Assembly: GCF_001039355.2 (NCBI RefSeq)
Contig: NW_019776091.1
Coordinates: forward strand, 167,456-231,455
Direction: 5' to 3'
Length of the DNA stretch: 64,000 nt
From: Lingula anatina
Lineage: Eukaryota > Brachiopoda > Lingulata > Lingulida > Lingulidae
Shown here: piece by piece, positions 1 to 11,675 of the stretch
Layout of the letters: each line of letters begins with the position of its first letter
How positions within the stretch are numbered: position 1 is the first letter of the stretch
Position numbers and translations under genes: made by a program
Notes under the pieces: generated by a model
Seen by the model: only the letters and a program-made list of their open reading frames with translations
Told to the model about the DNA's origin: nothing
The model's database searches: none

Positions 1-2995
1 CGAGGGAGACAGCGTCTTTAAACCATCCTTAACAATGTTCATGTCATAGGAGATTTTATATAAAAATGGCATTTGTAAAAACGGACATTTTCCACATTAA
101 GTCAAAGAACACTTTTACGGAATGGTTTAAAACCGTGAATTTTGATTTGAAATATAAGTGATAATAAAATGTTAAATGGCAGTTTATACGTAAGAATATT
201 TTACACTAACATAAATATTCTATTTTGCTAGATGTTTACAGGAATCACAATATGTGATATGCCATTTGCTGAATAACGCTTCAGGGTTTGATGTTGAAAC
301 AAAGTTTTGATATTACTCAGATATAGTTGTTAAATGTGAGAGCTAGATCTGGATTCTACATCCTTTTTTCTTTCATTTTTTGTTGTCACGTTTCTAAGTC
401 GTGGATGGAATTGTGCGTAGGGTTCGTAAAGTGGCCAGCATAACAAGATCAAGATGATAAGGGCAGATATGCCTCGCTAGTTTTCTGTTGATTGAAAACA
501 CTATATTTCCAGAAATTGACAAAGATTTACAGAATATCAGTGCGCTGGAATCTGAAGTTCCTAGACGCTGCCCGATAGTAGGCCTACTAGTTATTCTTAA
601 TTAAAGTATCTGCTAAAGTTTAACGTACCGCTACCGTTAATTCCTTATAATTAGCAAATATATAAGTGCACTGTGACATTGTACGTTAAAGTAGTTCTAG
701 AAAACTTAACAGACAACTGATGCACGTTTCTGACACGGTTAATACACTTGGGGTACGTTGTATACCTGTAGGCCAATATCTTTTCATGGGGACATTTATC
801 CAGCTGGTAAAAATACGTTTTAAGTTATAATTTGTATATTTTTTTCCTGTAAAGAACTCACAGGAGAGCTTTGCTCTCTATGGAATAAGGCCCTACTCAG
901 TGTCAATGCGTTGTCCGAAGCACGGCGGATCACGCGACAAGGAAGAAGCTGTCACTGCGCTCGGTAGGACAGCGATGACGCATGCGCTGAGCGTGGCAGA
1001 AGAATACGGAAAGGCTCGGATGCAATCTCTATATTGTGCAATATATCCACGCAATTTGGACAGTGACGCTTTCATTCGTGTAACAATCTGTTTAAATTCG
1101 AAGTGAACATAGATATGCATTTTTTTTAAATTCTATTAATCTTTTCTTTCTTTCTTTATTATTTTTTTTTGAGAATTTTGTTTTAATTCAAAAGGGTTTG
1201 ATGAGACTGTCTGTTTGAGATGTTTTGAGACTGTCAGAGATATATTACAGCTTCAGTACAAGCGGAAATAGTATAACAGATTCATGATATTCCAATGCCG
1301 TAGAGAATTCAGTTGCAAATAATATGTTGATAAATATTTATTGTGTTTACAGTGCTTTCCAAAAGCGAAAGAACAATGTTTGTAAAAAGAAAAATTTACA
1401 TTGTTGTTACAGGAAATAAATTGTATAGTAGTTGTGTACGTCAAACATGAAAACTTTCATTTTATGATTATTATTATTCTTGTCAAAGAATCATAATTCT
1501 ACTCGAGTTGAAATGGCGACCCAAAGAAAAAGACAAGAAAAATAGTGACCGCTGGGACTAACCTCAGAATGTGAACAAGTGCCAGCAAGTCCTGTTTTGC
1601 CATTAACTACAGATCATATTCTACTTTTCACATTCTTTTTATTTGATAATTCCGATCACGTCCTATGCAGTGGTGTATAACTGTGACCCAAGTTCAACAA
1701 AATCACACGATGACCAGAATTAGTGACCTGTTATGCGTTTCTGAATTTGTAACATTTGATTTTTAATACAAAAATATGGTGTAACTTATTTCACGAGAGC
1801 GTAAAACGTTTTCTTCGAGAATGAAAATCAATATGAAGGTGTTTAGAGATTATCAAAATCGCTCTTTCTGAGAATTCAAAGTTGTATTATTCATTCTTTC
1901 TTTTCTCCTTTCATACTTCTTTTTCTCACTGTGTAATATTAAATAAGCAATATTCTCATTATTATTATTTTCTCTTTATTGATACCAGCACATTTTGGTA
2001 CACTGGCTTTGGTCTAACAACAGAAAACATCATATTATATAATAATTATAATAATTTACATTATGGCAATATTCTGGAACTAATGAGCTGATTAAAATCA
2101 CATGTTTTGTGTAATTTTCGTCACATCATCAAAAGCCTCAAACATATCCATCACACAGAAATAGAAATACGGTTTTGTTAAAGATCAAAATGGACAGTAC
2201 TTTGAAATAATTAAAAAAATTACGTTATAATGGCCTCAATATACATGTGCCACACGTTAAATACCTAAAAGACAAAGGCCAGACATCATCTGCAATTGAT
2301 CTGGGAGTACAAATCAATGTTAAATTTTTTTTAAAACTTAAATTTTAACAGAGATTGAAAATAACCATATTTTACATTTTGAAGTTGCACGCACTGTAGG
2401 CCTTTAGTTCTGCACGCATGTTTTTTAACCTCTATCTTCAACACATCCGTTACGACATCCGTTACGACACATCCAATAACGGCACCACTAACGCAATTAA
2501 TGGGCGGCACGAAAAGCGTTAAGTCATCGACATTTCTAGAAATTGTTTTATTTTTACTGTTAAAACACTTTTTCTTGGCAAACTTATCTCCCCATAAATC
2601 AATTCAACAAAGTAAAAACAAAACAAAACGTTTCAGTTCTTTCTATACTATTTTTCCATGTTCAACAATTATAAACCCTGTATGTTTTACTTGAAACCGA
2701 CTTTCCGGCTTTGCCATTACAGGTGAGACATCTTACATCACTGTTGTTCTCTGGTATTCCTCATATTTATATATGTCTCAACAATGCAAAAAAATTATCA
2801 TAAAACATATTAGCCTACACGTTTTAGAGGGAAATATTTTTACAACAAAACCTGAGAATTGGGTCACTTTTAACCTTGCCGGCATAAACACGTCTTTGGA
2901 ATCGGCATACAATATTACCATGGTATTCAGAGGTGCTGTAGTAGACATCTGGGCACGCATGCGCTGTTTGTAAATTAAATAGATACGAGACTGGT
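1..2995. other. no gene recognised
   Basis: AT-rich sequence with only short open frames and no recognisable protein similarity or coherent exon set. The one compositional outlier is a GC-richer stretch at about 895-1025 containing an NRF1-like GCGCATGCGT (reverse strand) next to TGACGCA; it could be a promoter or 5' exon but nothing downstream supports a gene. Around 2445-2500 are diverged copies of the cacatcc/caccactaac words that form the 70-bp satellite at 9.3 kb. Confidence 0.5.
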
Positions 2996-3021
2996 GGTCA
3001 GTGGCGGATTTAGACGGGGAT

Positions 3022-3053
<32 letters not shown>

Positions 3054-3110
3054 CCTGACGCTCCCATCATTCGATTTCTGGTCCCCTCTTGAAATTAGGA
3101 TTTGGCCTAG
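2996..3110. repeat. G-rich dispersed element fragment with poly-G tract
   Basis: The block begins with GTGGCGGATTTAGA, runs through a long G homopolymer, and ends with a segment related to sequences at 7175-7460 and 14660-14965 (shared words such as cctgac-ctccc and cccctcttgaaatt). It looks like a dispersed non-autonomous element. A diverged relative lies near 50070-50300 on the same strand. Confidence 0.5.
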
Positions 3111-3129
3111 TTGAGACATTGTTCTAAAC

Positions 3130-3245
3130 CGTCCATCACAGCACCTCTAACACAATCTCATTTGCATATACAAGGATACCACATTCATAATAGCACAATC
3201 ATTTACAGCACCACTAACACAATTCCATTGTTATGCAGGGACTAG
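3130..3245. repeat. two diverged copies of the 70-bp satellite unit
   Basis: Contains the words agcaccactaacacaat, cattgttatgcagggact and agcacaatcatttac that define the 70-bp repeat expanded at 9326-9930. Only about two units are present beside zinc-finger unit 1, against eight beside unit 2. Confidence 0.55.
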
Positions 3246-3647
3246 TGTATTGATAAACTTTTTCCAAATACCACTGCATACGAAATACCTGAAGGCATAA
3301 CACTTAGTGGTATAAAATATTCTTTATAGCAGAATGTTATTATGACATTCACTTTTCAAAAATGTTCACCAAGCAATTCAGAATTTGAAAATTTGCACTT
3401 AAAACAATTAGAATTTATCTAGGTTACATGTGCTATTACAATAAAATGTATAAACTTTTAATATTCCAGCTCCCAGTTTCTCGAAATTATAATAATAAAT
3501 AAAAAGTATCTAAATAAATAAATAATTCATTACTGAAAATGATGCACATATGCATATGTAATCAATGTATATAACTTAATAATTGCAATATACATTTCTA
3601 TTATCATCAATTATGTGCTAAATGTATTTTAAAAGCAACATAATAAG

Positions 3648-3933
3648 GGACCTTTCACATGAAAAACCTATGCCCTGAATACCCCTTGTAAGGTCTCTCT
3701 CCTGTGTGAATTCCAAAATTCTATTTGCGGTATCTTGTGATCATGGTCTGTGCCCTGAATACCCCTTGGCGTAATTACGAGCAGCGCGAACCAGTTTCTT
3801 CCGAAGTTGTAATTAATTCTCAGAGCTGCCAGTAAATATTTCCTGCAGGGTATTCAGGGCACAGACCGTGATCACAAGTTACCGCAAATATATTTTTAGA
3901 AAAAAGATTTTTCATGTGAACAGTCCCTTATAT
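3648..3933. mobile_element. MITE with TTCACATGAAAA-type terminal inverted repeats
   Basis: The ends are AAGGGAcctTTCACATGAAAAA on the left and its approximate reverse complement (TTTTTCATGTGAACAGTCCCTT) on the right. Interior sequence (atcttgtgatcatggtctgtgccctgaatac, in parts) recurs at 18190-18418. Positions 3686-3713 inside it are a 28-bp stretch matching the zinc-finger linker sequence of the neighbouring arrays, which the second copy lacks. Confidence 0.7.
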
Positions 3934-4429
3934 TCTTTTGTTATATGAATTCAATTTATTACTTGATTAATATATATTATATTAGTATATATAAAATCCA
4001 GTATATCAGTTCCATTAAAAAAAATTAACTGCCCATTTTACAGGGCATCTAATGCTAGGTTAAGTCCCTGTTAAGTGTTTACTTCTATAATGTTGGACTC
4101 TACTTAACTGGTGCTTCCTTCTCATATTTTCACATTAAAATTAAGAAATCTTATCAAATGAATCAACACAATGCTTTACTACCTGACCTGGCATTATGTA
4201 ACTCTCTGACAATCAGGAATGATCGTCTACAGATTCTAAAGGTTTTCAGAACTAAAAAAGGGTCTGTAGCCAGCAATCTTAAAAAAAAAAAAAAAAAAAA
4301 GGAGGGGGGGTGCAGGGATTTTTTTCTGAATAAGTATACCTTTTGAAGTTCTTCATATTGTTAACAAGAAACTTAATTTAATCACAGATTCTACAAATGT
4401 AAGCAATTTTTTTTCCTGTGTAAATTCTT

Positions 4430-4754
4430 TCTAGATGGTGACCAATCTTATCTGGAAAATTATTGTCAAAGAATTCACACTTGTTACTAGGTCTCACTAC
4501 TTTGTAAATTCTTTTATGCTCGGTGCAACTACTTTGATCTGTAAAATATTTGTGGAAAAATCTGCCTTTGTAAGGGTTCTGTCCTTTGTGAATTCATTAA
4601 TGCCTGGCGCAACTGCTTTGTTCTGTAAAATAATTTTTATGGTATTTTAACTTGTAAGGTCTCACTCCCTTGTGCATTCTTTCATGAATAGTGCAACCAC
4701 TACGTTCTCTAAAAAAATGTCACAGAGTTACGGTATACACTTGTAAAGTTTCTC
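4430..4754 (-). pseudogene. decayed 3' finger tail of zinc-finger array 1
   Basis: Reverse-strand sequence still shows the repeat period (reverse complements of the linker gaattctttc-atg and of the TGT-GAC-AAA-TAT-TTT finger start) but in broken frames with stops. It continues the array beyond the last open finger. The same kind of tail follows arrays 2 and 3, so the ancestral array was longer. Noncoding today as far as I can see. Confidence 0.6.
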
Positions 4755-6205
4755 TCATGTGTGAATTCTTTCATGTTTAGTGCAACTACTTTGTCGTGTA
4801 AAATATTTGTCACAGAACCTACACTTGTAAGGTCTCTCTCCTGTGTGAATTCTTTCATGATTGGTGCAATCACTTTTTTGTGTAAAACATTTGACACAGA
4901 ATCTACACTTGTAAGGTTTCTCTCCTGTGTGAATTCTTTCATGTTTAGTACGAATACTTTGTTGTGTAAAATATTTGTCACAGAACCTACACTTGTAAGG
5001 TCTCTCTCCTGTGTGAATTCTTTCATGATTGGTGCACCTACCTTGTTCATTAAAATATTTGTCACAGAACCTACACTTGTAAGGTTTCTCTCCTGTGTGA
5101 ATTCTTTCATGATAGGTGCAACCTTTTTTTGTGTAAAACATTTGCCACAGAATCTACACTTGAAAGGTTTCTCTCCTGTGTGAATTCTTTCATGAATGGA
5201 GCAATCACTTAGTCGTGTAAAATATTTGTCACAGAATCTACACTTGTAAGGTTTCTCTCCTCTGTGAATTCTTTCATGAATGGAGCAACTACCTTGTGCT
5301 GTAAAATATTTGTCACAGAGTCTACACTTGTAAGGTTTTTCTCCTGTGTGAATTCTTTCATGATAGGTGCAACCACTTTTTTGTGTAAAACATTTGCCAC
5401 AGAATCTACACTTGAAAGGTTTCTCTCCTGTGTGAATTCTTTCATGAATGGAGCACTCACCTAGTCGTGTAAAATATTTGTCACAGAATCTACACTTGTA
5501 AGGTCTCTCTCCATTATGAATTCTTTCATGACGGATGCAAGCACAACGTTCTTTAAAATATTTGCCACAGAAGCTACACTTGTAAGGTCTCTCTTCTGTA
5601 TGAATTCTTTCATGACTGGTGCAACTGCTTTGTACTGTAAAATATTTGTCACAGAATCTGCACTTGTAAGGTTTCTCTCCTGTGTGAATTCTTTCATGAC
5701 TAGCACAATTACCTTTTTGTGTAAAATATTTGTCACAGAATCTACACTTGTAAGGTTTCTCTCCTTTGTGAATTCTTTCATGAATGGTGCAAATTCTTTG
5801 TGCTGTAAAATATTTGTCGCAGTATCGACACTTGTAAGGTTTCTCTCCTGTGTGATTTTTTTCATGCGCGGTGCAACTACTTTGTTGAGTAAAATATTTG
5901 TCACAGAATCTGCACTTGTAAGGTTTTTCTCCTGTGTGGATTCTTTCATGCATGACACAATTACTTTTTTGTGCAAAATGTTTGTTGCAGTATCTACACT
6001 TGTAAGGTTTCTCTCCTGGGTGAATTTTTTCATGCCCAGTGCAACTACTTTGATCTGTAAAATATTTGTCACAGTATCTACGCTTGCAACGTCTCACAAA
6101 TTTGTGAATTCTTTCATGATTAGTGCAAGCACTTTGTTTCGTAAAATATTTTTCACAGAATCTGCACTTGTAAGGTTTCTCTCCAGTGTGAACTCTTTTA
6201 TGCAT
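4755..6205 (-). pseudogene. C2H2 zinc-finger array 1, frameshifted
   Basis: Single-exon tandem C2H2 array; proteins of this type usually bind DNA in the nucleus. Reading starts at ATG 6205 inside a half finger and gives about twelve complete 28-residue fingers joined by TGEKPYKC-type linkers, then breaks in a T7 run at 5124-5130 where sister fingers have ACTTTTTT (one base fewer here). Four intact fingers continue in the shifted frame down to 4755. Finger 2 has lost its first Cys (Cys to Arg). In most fingers the canonical core Leu of the helix is Cys (pattern C-x2-C-x3-F-x5-C-x2-H-x3-H). No KRAB, BTB or other effector domain is visible. Upstream, a poly-T tract and AACAACAAAG precede the half finger, as expected of a splice acceptor, so an upstream exon probably exists. 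The frameshift could be genuine or an assembly error in a homopolymer. Confidence 0.75.
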
Positions 6206-6754
6206 GGTGAATCCACTTTGTTGTTAGAAACAAAAAAAAAAAAAAAAAGCTGCCATGAGCCAGTCACTTGGAAAAGAATGCAGGATTTATCCAGGTTTTA
6301 GATCTGCCCTGCGGCAGGAGCCCTGTAGCGTAATATACTATCGTAACCAAGTCCTTTCTTGCGCTGTGCAGGCAGATACGCTTCCATGGTGTTGGGTAAC
6401 AGAAAAAGCCATCGAAAACATATATAAGAAAATACTACTGCATGTCTGTTAGTGATTCAATAAGTAAATTAAGCGTAATATGCGTAGTAAAGGCAACAAA
6501 GACATATTTTACAATAGCCATGACCAGGGATAATCCTAGAAAGCATGACGCCGCTTGTCCCGCCAGAAGATGGCCGCAATGGCGGGAGTGGGAATCGGTT
6601 GGGTCCCAGTGTTGGTTGGGTCCGTTACTTCCAGAGGTTGAATTGTGAACTTTGATCAACTGTATCGTTCATACCGGCGGATAATTACGTGTGACAACTA
6701 TAGTCTTAAGAGATTCATTTTTTCATAAAAAAGAGTCAAAAATGTTAAAATACC

Positions 6755-6870
6755 TGCAGAATTTTTCAACTTCTCTCTGCAGTTTTCTGAGATGCAGCCT
6801 CGGTTTAGGAGAAACGACAGGACAGGCCACAAGATGGCGGAAACGGCAACAGGACAGTTGTTTATATCTA
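6755..6870 (-). promoter_or_regulatory. candidate first exon and YY1-like site of zinc-finger unit 1
   Basis: On the minus strand CCGCCATCTTG (6830-6840, YY1-like) is followed by a segment that ends at a donor CTGCAG|GTATTTTA (exon end 6754). The segment and donor are conserved at the matching place upstream of arrays 2 (exon end 14087) and 3 (22082). I infer a noncoding first exon spliced to the array exon. A second YY1-like AAGATGGCCGC lies at about 6567. No transcript evidence. Confidence 0.4.
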
Positions 6871-7174
6871 GATGGCGCATAACAATAATATTTATTAACC
6901 TTGAAATACCTTGAAAAAATAAAGATACTTCAAGAAATACTTGACGCAAAAATCCTTTTTGTCCATGACCAATTTGTTGTTTATTTATGATCGACTTTTT
7001 GGGGCAGGATTTAACCCATTTGCAATACAAATTATCTAAAGTAAGATTGGTACATGAGTAGGCCTAACCCACACAACTTGACTAGTCTGCATTTATTTTG
7101 CTATATTTATGAAGATTTTGCTTAATATAAGAAATGTGAAAGGTTTGGTAATTTTACATACATAGGCCTACTCG

Positions 7175-7460
7175 TTGGCAGATTTAGAGGGGGGGGGGGG
7201 GTTAGCTAAGGGCGGTCGATCCTGACTCTCCCTTCGATTACTGAAAAAATCACACCAAAGCTCCCCTCTTGAAATTTGAATTGTGACAAGCTGAATTATA
7301 GTTCTTAACCATACCAAATTGCACCGCTCGCCCTCTTAAATACCAAAATGTTTCGGGTACCCTTCAGCGGGCCTCCGAACCCCATGCCAAGGGGGTGGGG
7401 TTGGGGGAACGGGGGGGGGGGGGTCGGCTTTGCATCTGTGGACCCCTCTTCAAATAATTC
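7175..7460. repeat. G-rich dispersed element
   Basis: Begins ctcgttggcagatttagagg with a G run, includes a second G run near 7410, and ends with cccctcttcaaataattc and tgcatccacccc. A near-identical copy sits at 14660-14965 in zinc-finger unit 2, so it predates the unit duplication or was copied with it. Confidence 0.55.
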
Positions 7461-7479
7461 TGCATCCACCCCTGCACAC

Positions 7480-7862
7480 TTGTTAAGAAAAGTTATTTTG
7501 ATATTCCATAAATGAAACAACAGGAGTTAAAATGAAATTCAGTTTAAATAAGAGAAATAAACTGTGCATTAATAAGTTAATTGCAAATAATTCACATTTC
7601 TATTTAAAATAATACAACTCAAGCTGTAATGTAGGCCTTTGCTTTTTTTCTACAGGTGTGCACATCATAAGNTTAAGAAAAGTTATTTTGGTATTCCATA
7701 ACTGAAACAACAGGAGTTAAAATGAAATTCAGTTTAAATAAGAGAAATAAACTGTGCATTAATAAGTTAATTGCAAATAATTCACATTTCTATTTAAAAA
7801 AATGCAAATCAAGCGGCAATGTAGGCCTTTGCTTTTTTTTCTACAGGTGTGCACATCATAAG
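7480..7862. repeat. near-identical direct duplication around an assembly n
   Basis: The stretch from about 7490 to 7671 (starting ttaagaaaagttattttg) is repeated almost exactly from 7673, with a single n at 7672 between them. Copies differ by a few substitutions. A single n flanked by overlapping near-identical ends suggests an unmerged contig or haplotype overlap rather than a biological duplication. Confidence 0.7.
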
Positions 7863-8403
7863 TGATATTGTTTTTTTTAAGGGCATTATGGCAGCAAAAT
7901 AAAATGGGGCAATTTTGATGCGATATTACATAATGCTTAACAGCATAATCACCACCAATTTTTAATTGTGCACTACAGGTAACATAGTTATTCAAAAAGT
8001 GTGACTATCAAAGGTCTTCAAGTCCATGGAAATTCAGTGGCAAACCTTGAAAATGCCAATTAATATGTGAAAAATGAATATTTCACAAAAAAAAAAAAAA
8101 AAGGAATAACTTAACTGCAAAGCTGTCTAATGTAGAGACAAAAAGCAGAATATTATGATGCATAAAATATATTACTGCTAAGACTTCAACAAAAATAAGC
8201 TAATCAAGCTTATTTTCAAACTTGATCTAACAGTATATGTCTGACCTTTGAATCAGTCATGCAAGTTAAAAAGCAAAATATGACATGGTTTTCATTTTAT
8301 TTGTATAATACTGGAAAAATATGCTGAAAAAAAAAAAAACAGACTTTAGGAAAAATGGACAAATCAGGCTGATTGATTGTTCGAACAAAGATGTAACTCT
8401 GTC

Positions 8404-8588
8404 ATAGGCCACACTCAGAACAGTGGACTAACTCTGAGGGTCAAATATGGCCAAATCCAATATCACTTGAATACTTCCCAAAGGGTAATCTATACAGTGT
8501 CTATTAGCAGATTAGATGGCAAGCTTTTTAGTGGGTTGCCATATTTGATCCACAGTCAAGCTAGTCCACTGTTCTGAATGTGGCCTTA
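8404..8588. mobile_element. MITE with AGGCCACAxTCAGAACAGTGG terminal repeats
   Basis: Left end AGGCCACACTCAGAACAGTGG and right end CCACTGTTCTGAATGTGGCCT are inverted repeats about 185 bp apart. A second copy at 16024-16421 has the same ends but carries another element inserted near its left end, which makes this copy the empty site. Confidence 0.75.
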
Positions 8589-8612
8589 AAGTCATGAATA
8601 CTATGAACATTA

Positions 8613-8621
<9 letters not shown>

Positions 8622-8692
<71 letters not shown>
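8622..8692. repeat. (TA)n microsatellite
   Basis: About 35 TA dinucleotides flanked by poly-A and poly-T. Open frames across it (Ile-Tyr repeats on both strands) are artefacts of the microsatellite. Confidence 0.95.
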
Positions 8693-8709
<17 letters not shown>

Positions 8710-9002
8710 TAGCATACTATTCCATAACCCTTTGAGAATTACCCACTACTTGCTCAAACCAGTTTTAATTCTTAACAGAGACTGGGCATACAGTATATGT
8801 ATATGCAGTGGGTACAGCAGACTTGGTGCTGTTTTAGAGGGCACATGTTAAAATGTATTAAAATTAAAACCCAAGTATGGCATTTATCCACTCTTTTGCA
8901 TTTGTTCACTCTTGTGTTCACCATTTAGTAAAAAAAAAATTGTAGAAAAACTGTACCAACATCAGAAAACATCAGTTTGACCGTGTCTTTCTCTGCTAAG
9001 AG

Positions 9003-9232
9003 TACAACAACCCATTTCCATAGATTTTTAGATTGATCTATCCCTGTGGGGAGTCTCACTAGATTACTGTCAGCTTGGCCGGCTTAAGTGTCTGTCCCAC
9101 CTACTTAAAGCTGTAAGGGGGCAATTAACTATGGTGTCCGCTCGGCTGACTGCAATTTAGCGTGCACCTCCAAGGAGTTATGTCGATCTAAAACTTAATC
9201 TTTAGATCAATCTAAATCACTGGGAAAGCACC
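9003..9232. mobile_element. GATC-type palindromic MITE, copy 1
   Basis: Begins ccatttccatagatttttagattgatctatccc and ends cgatctaaaacttaatctttagatc... ctgggaaagcacccc. The two halves are imperfect inverted repeats built around TAGATCGATCTA. Other copies: 16050-16258, 16855-17082, 59733-59942; more distant relatives 29464-29613 and 44872-45128. Confidence 0.7.
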
Positions 9233-9325
9233 CCAAGAGTCAGGGCTCGGCATAAAATTTCATGACAACTTGAGGATTAATGTTCAATATCAATGGAATA
9301 ACGGCTGTGTTTTAATTGTACATCC

Positions 9326-9930
9326 ATCCTCGGCACATCCAGCACAGCACAATCATTTACAGCACCACTAACACAATCTCATTGCATATACAGGGACTGG
9401 TACCACATCGAGCACAGCACAATAATTCATAGCACCACTAACACCATCTCATTACATATACAGGGACTGGTACCACATCGAGCACAGCACAATAATTCAT
9501 AGCACCACTAACACAATCTCATTACATATACAGGGGCTGGCACATCCAGCACAGCACAGTAATTCATAGCACCACTAACACAATCCCATTGCATATACAG
9601 GGACTGGTACCACAACCAGCACAGCACAATCATTTACAGCACCACTAACACAATCTCATTGCATATACAGGGACTGGTACCACATCGAGCACAGCACAAT
9701 AATTCATGGCACCACTAACACAATCTCATTACATATACAGGGACTGGCACCACATCGAGCACAGCACAGAAATTCATAGCACCACTAACACAATCTCATT
9801 GAATATACTGGGACTGGTACCACATCGAGCACAGCACAATCATTTACAGCACCGCTAACACAATCTCATTGCATATACAGAGACTGGCATCACATCCAGC
9901 ACAGCAGAGTAAGCAACAGCACTACTAACA
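9326..9930. repeat. 70-bp tandem repeat, about 8.5 copies
   Basis: The word agcacagcac recurs at 9341, 9411, 9481, 9548, 9618, 9688, 9758, 9828 and 9898: spacing 70 bp except one 67-bp interval. Each unit contains agcaccactaacacaatctc and catatacagggactgg. No spacer variation of the CRISPR kind; whole units vary by scattered substitutions. Copies are also found at 3130-3245. Confidence 0.95.
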
Positions 9931-9944
9931 TGTATAACTTTTTA

Positions 9945-10886
9945 TATCCCAGGCCCCAGTTTCTAAAAAAAAACTTTAGTCAGTTTCCCTGGATAAGAAC
10001 TTAATTACCAAGGCTGCTGCTGCTGGGAATAAGAACTCAAGAGTTGAATACCTTGAAATAATATAATACTTCCAAGAACATTTTGATGCCAAATCATTTT
10101 CTCCCCAGGACCCATATCTTGTTAATCCATGGTTAATTTTTTTAACAAGAGGACAGAAATTTGCACTATACCAGTACAAAATGGCCAAATAAGGATTGGT
10201 TTCTCACAGAACTTGCCTATAATCTATTCTTAGTTTGCTATGCATGCATAAATTTTGCTTATTTCAAAAAAATAATTTGAAAATTGATACAAAAAGAACG
10301 GTCAGTTAAAGTAGAGGAAGTGAACTATGCATTACTGCAAATGATTCACATATGCATATATCAATGAATATAAATTAATAATTGCAATAAATGTTTTTAT
10401 TATCATTAATTATGTGCAAGATGTGTATTTTAAAAGCCACGAAATTATATTCTTTTGTTATATGAATACAATTTATTACTTCATTATTATATAAGATAAG
10501 TATATAAAAAAATCCAGTATATTGGTTCCATTAAAAAAAATAAACTGCCCATTTTACAGGGCATCTAATGCTAGGAATAGTCTCCGTTTAATTCTATAAT
10601 GTTGGACTCTAATTAACTGGTGCTTCCTTCTCATATTTTCACATTAAAATTAAGAAATTCTGTGAAAATGAATATCAAATGAATCAAAACAATGCTTTTC
10701 TACATGAACTGACAATAAGAAAGGAAGGGGGGGGGGTTCTCAATAAGTATAGCATTTGAAGTCCTTCATGATGTTAACAAGAAACATATCATCCTTTAAC
10801 AGTTTTATCACAGATTCTACACATGTAAGCTAGTTTTTTTTTTTTTTTTTTTTCTTTCTTCCTGTGTAAATTCTTTCTACAGGTAG
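9945..10886. other. unit 2 flank without a gene
   Basis: Homologous to 3460-4430 of unit 1: shared words include tccagtatat-ggttcc, ctgcccattttacagggcatct and ttggactct-attaactgg. It starts with ccccagtttct...gtcagtttccctgg, related to the inverted-repeat element at 61977-62155. No coding potential seen. Confidence 0.6.
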
Positions 10887-11675
10887 TTGGTGACCAATCT
10901 TTTCTGGAAAATATTTGTCACAGAATCCACACTTATAAGGTCTCACTACAAGTTTGCAAATTTTTTCATGCCTTGTGCAACTACTTTGATCTGTAAAATA
11001 TTTGTCAAAGAAAGTGCACTTACAAGGTTTCCCTCCTGTGTGAATTCTTTCATGCCTGGCGAAACTACTATTACCTGAAAATTATTTGTCACAAAATCTA
11101 TACTTGTAAAGTATCACTCTTTTGTAAATTCTTTCGTGATTAGGGCAATCACTTTGCTCTATAAAATATTTGTCAAAGAATCTGAACTTGTAAGGTTTCT
11201 ATCCTGTCTGAATTTTCTCATGCTTGGATCAATGCTTTGTTCAGATAAATGTTTGTCACAAAATCTGCATGAGTAAGGTCTCTCGTCTGTGTGAATTCTT
11301 GGTGCTATCACTTTGTTCTATGAATTATTCATCACAGAACCGGAATGCTTTCTCTCCTGTGTGAATTCAATAATTCCTTGCACAGTTACATTTTCGTGCA
11401 AAATATTTGTCACAGAATCTACAGTTGTCAGAATGCTCTCCTGTGTGAATTCTATCATAAATGGGGCAACTACTTTGATCTGTTAGATATTTGTCAAAGA
11501 ATATGCACTTGTAAGGTTTCTCTCCTTTGGGAACTTTTTAATGCCCAGCACAACTACTTTGTCGTGTAAAATATTTTTCATGGAATCTACAATTGTAAGG
11601 TGTAATCAAACTACTTTGTGAATTCTTTATGACTGATGCAACCACTTTGTTTTGTAAAAAAAAGTCACAGAATCT
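10887..11675 (-). pseudogene. decayed finger tail of zinc-finger array 2
   Basis: Finger and linker periodicity is visible on the minus strand (reverse complements of CACAGGAGAGAAACC and TGTGACAAATATTTT), but with missing bases, stop codons and truncated repeats. About eight or nine finger-length units can be followed. The block is nearly the same as 17486-18185 in unit 3, so the decay predates duplication. Confidence 0.7.

Noticed and set aside
2778-3119. 113-codon frame with a poly-Pro run
   Set aside because: Proline run is the poly-G tract read on the other strand; no splice or similarity support.
9326-9930. CRISPR-like look of the 70-bp repeat array
   Set aside because: Units are homologous across their entire length with no unique spacers, and the genome is eukaryotic; a satellite.
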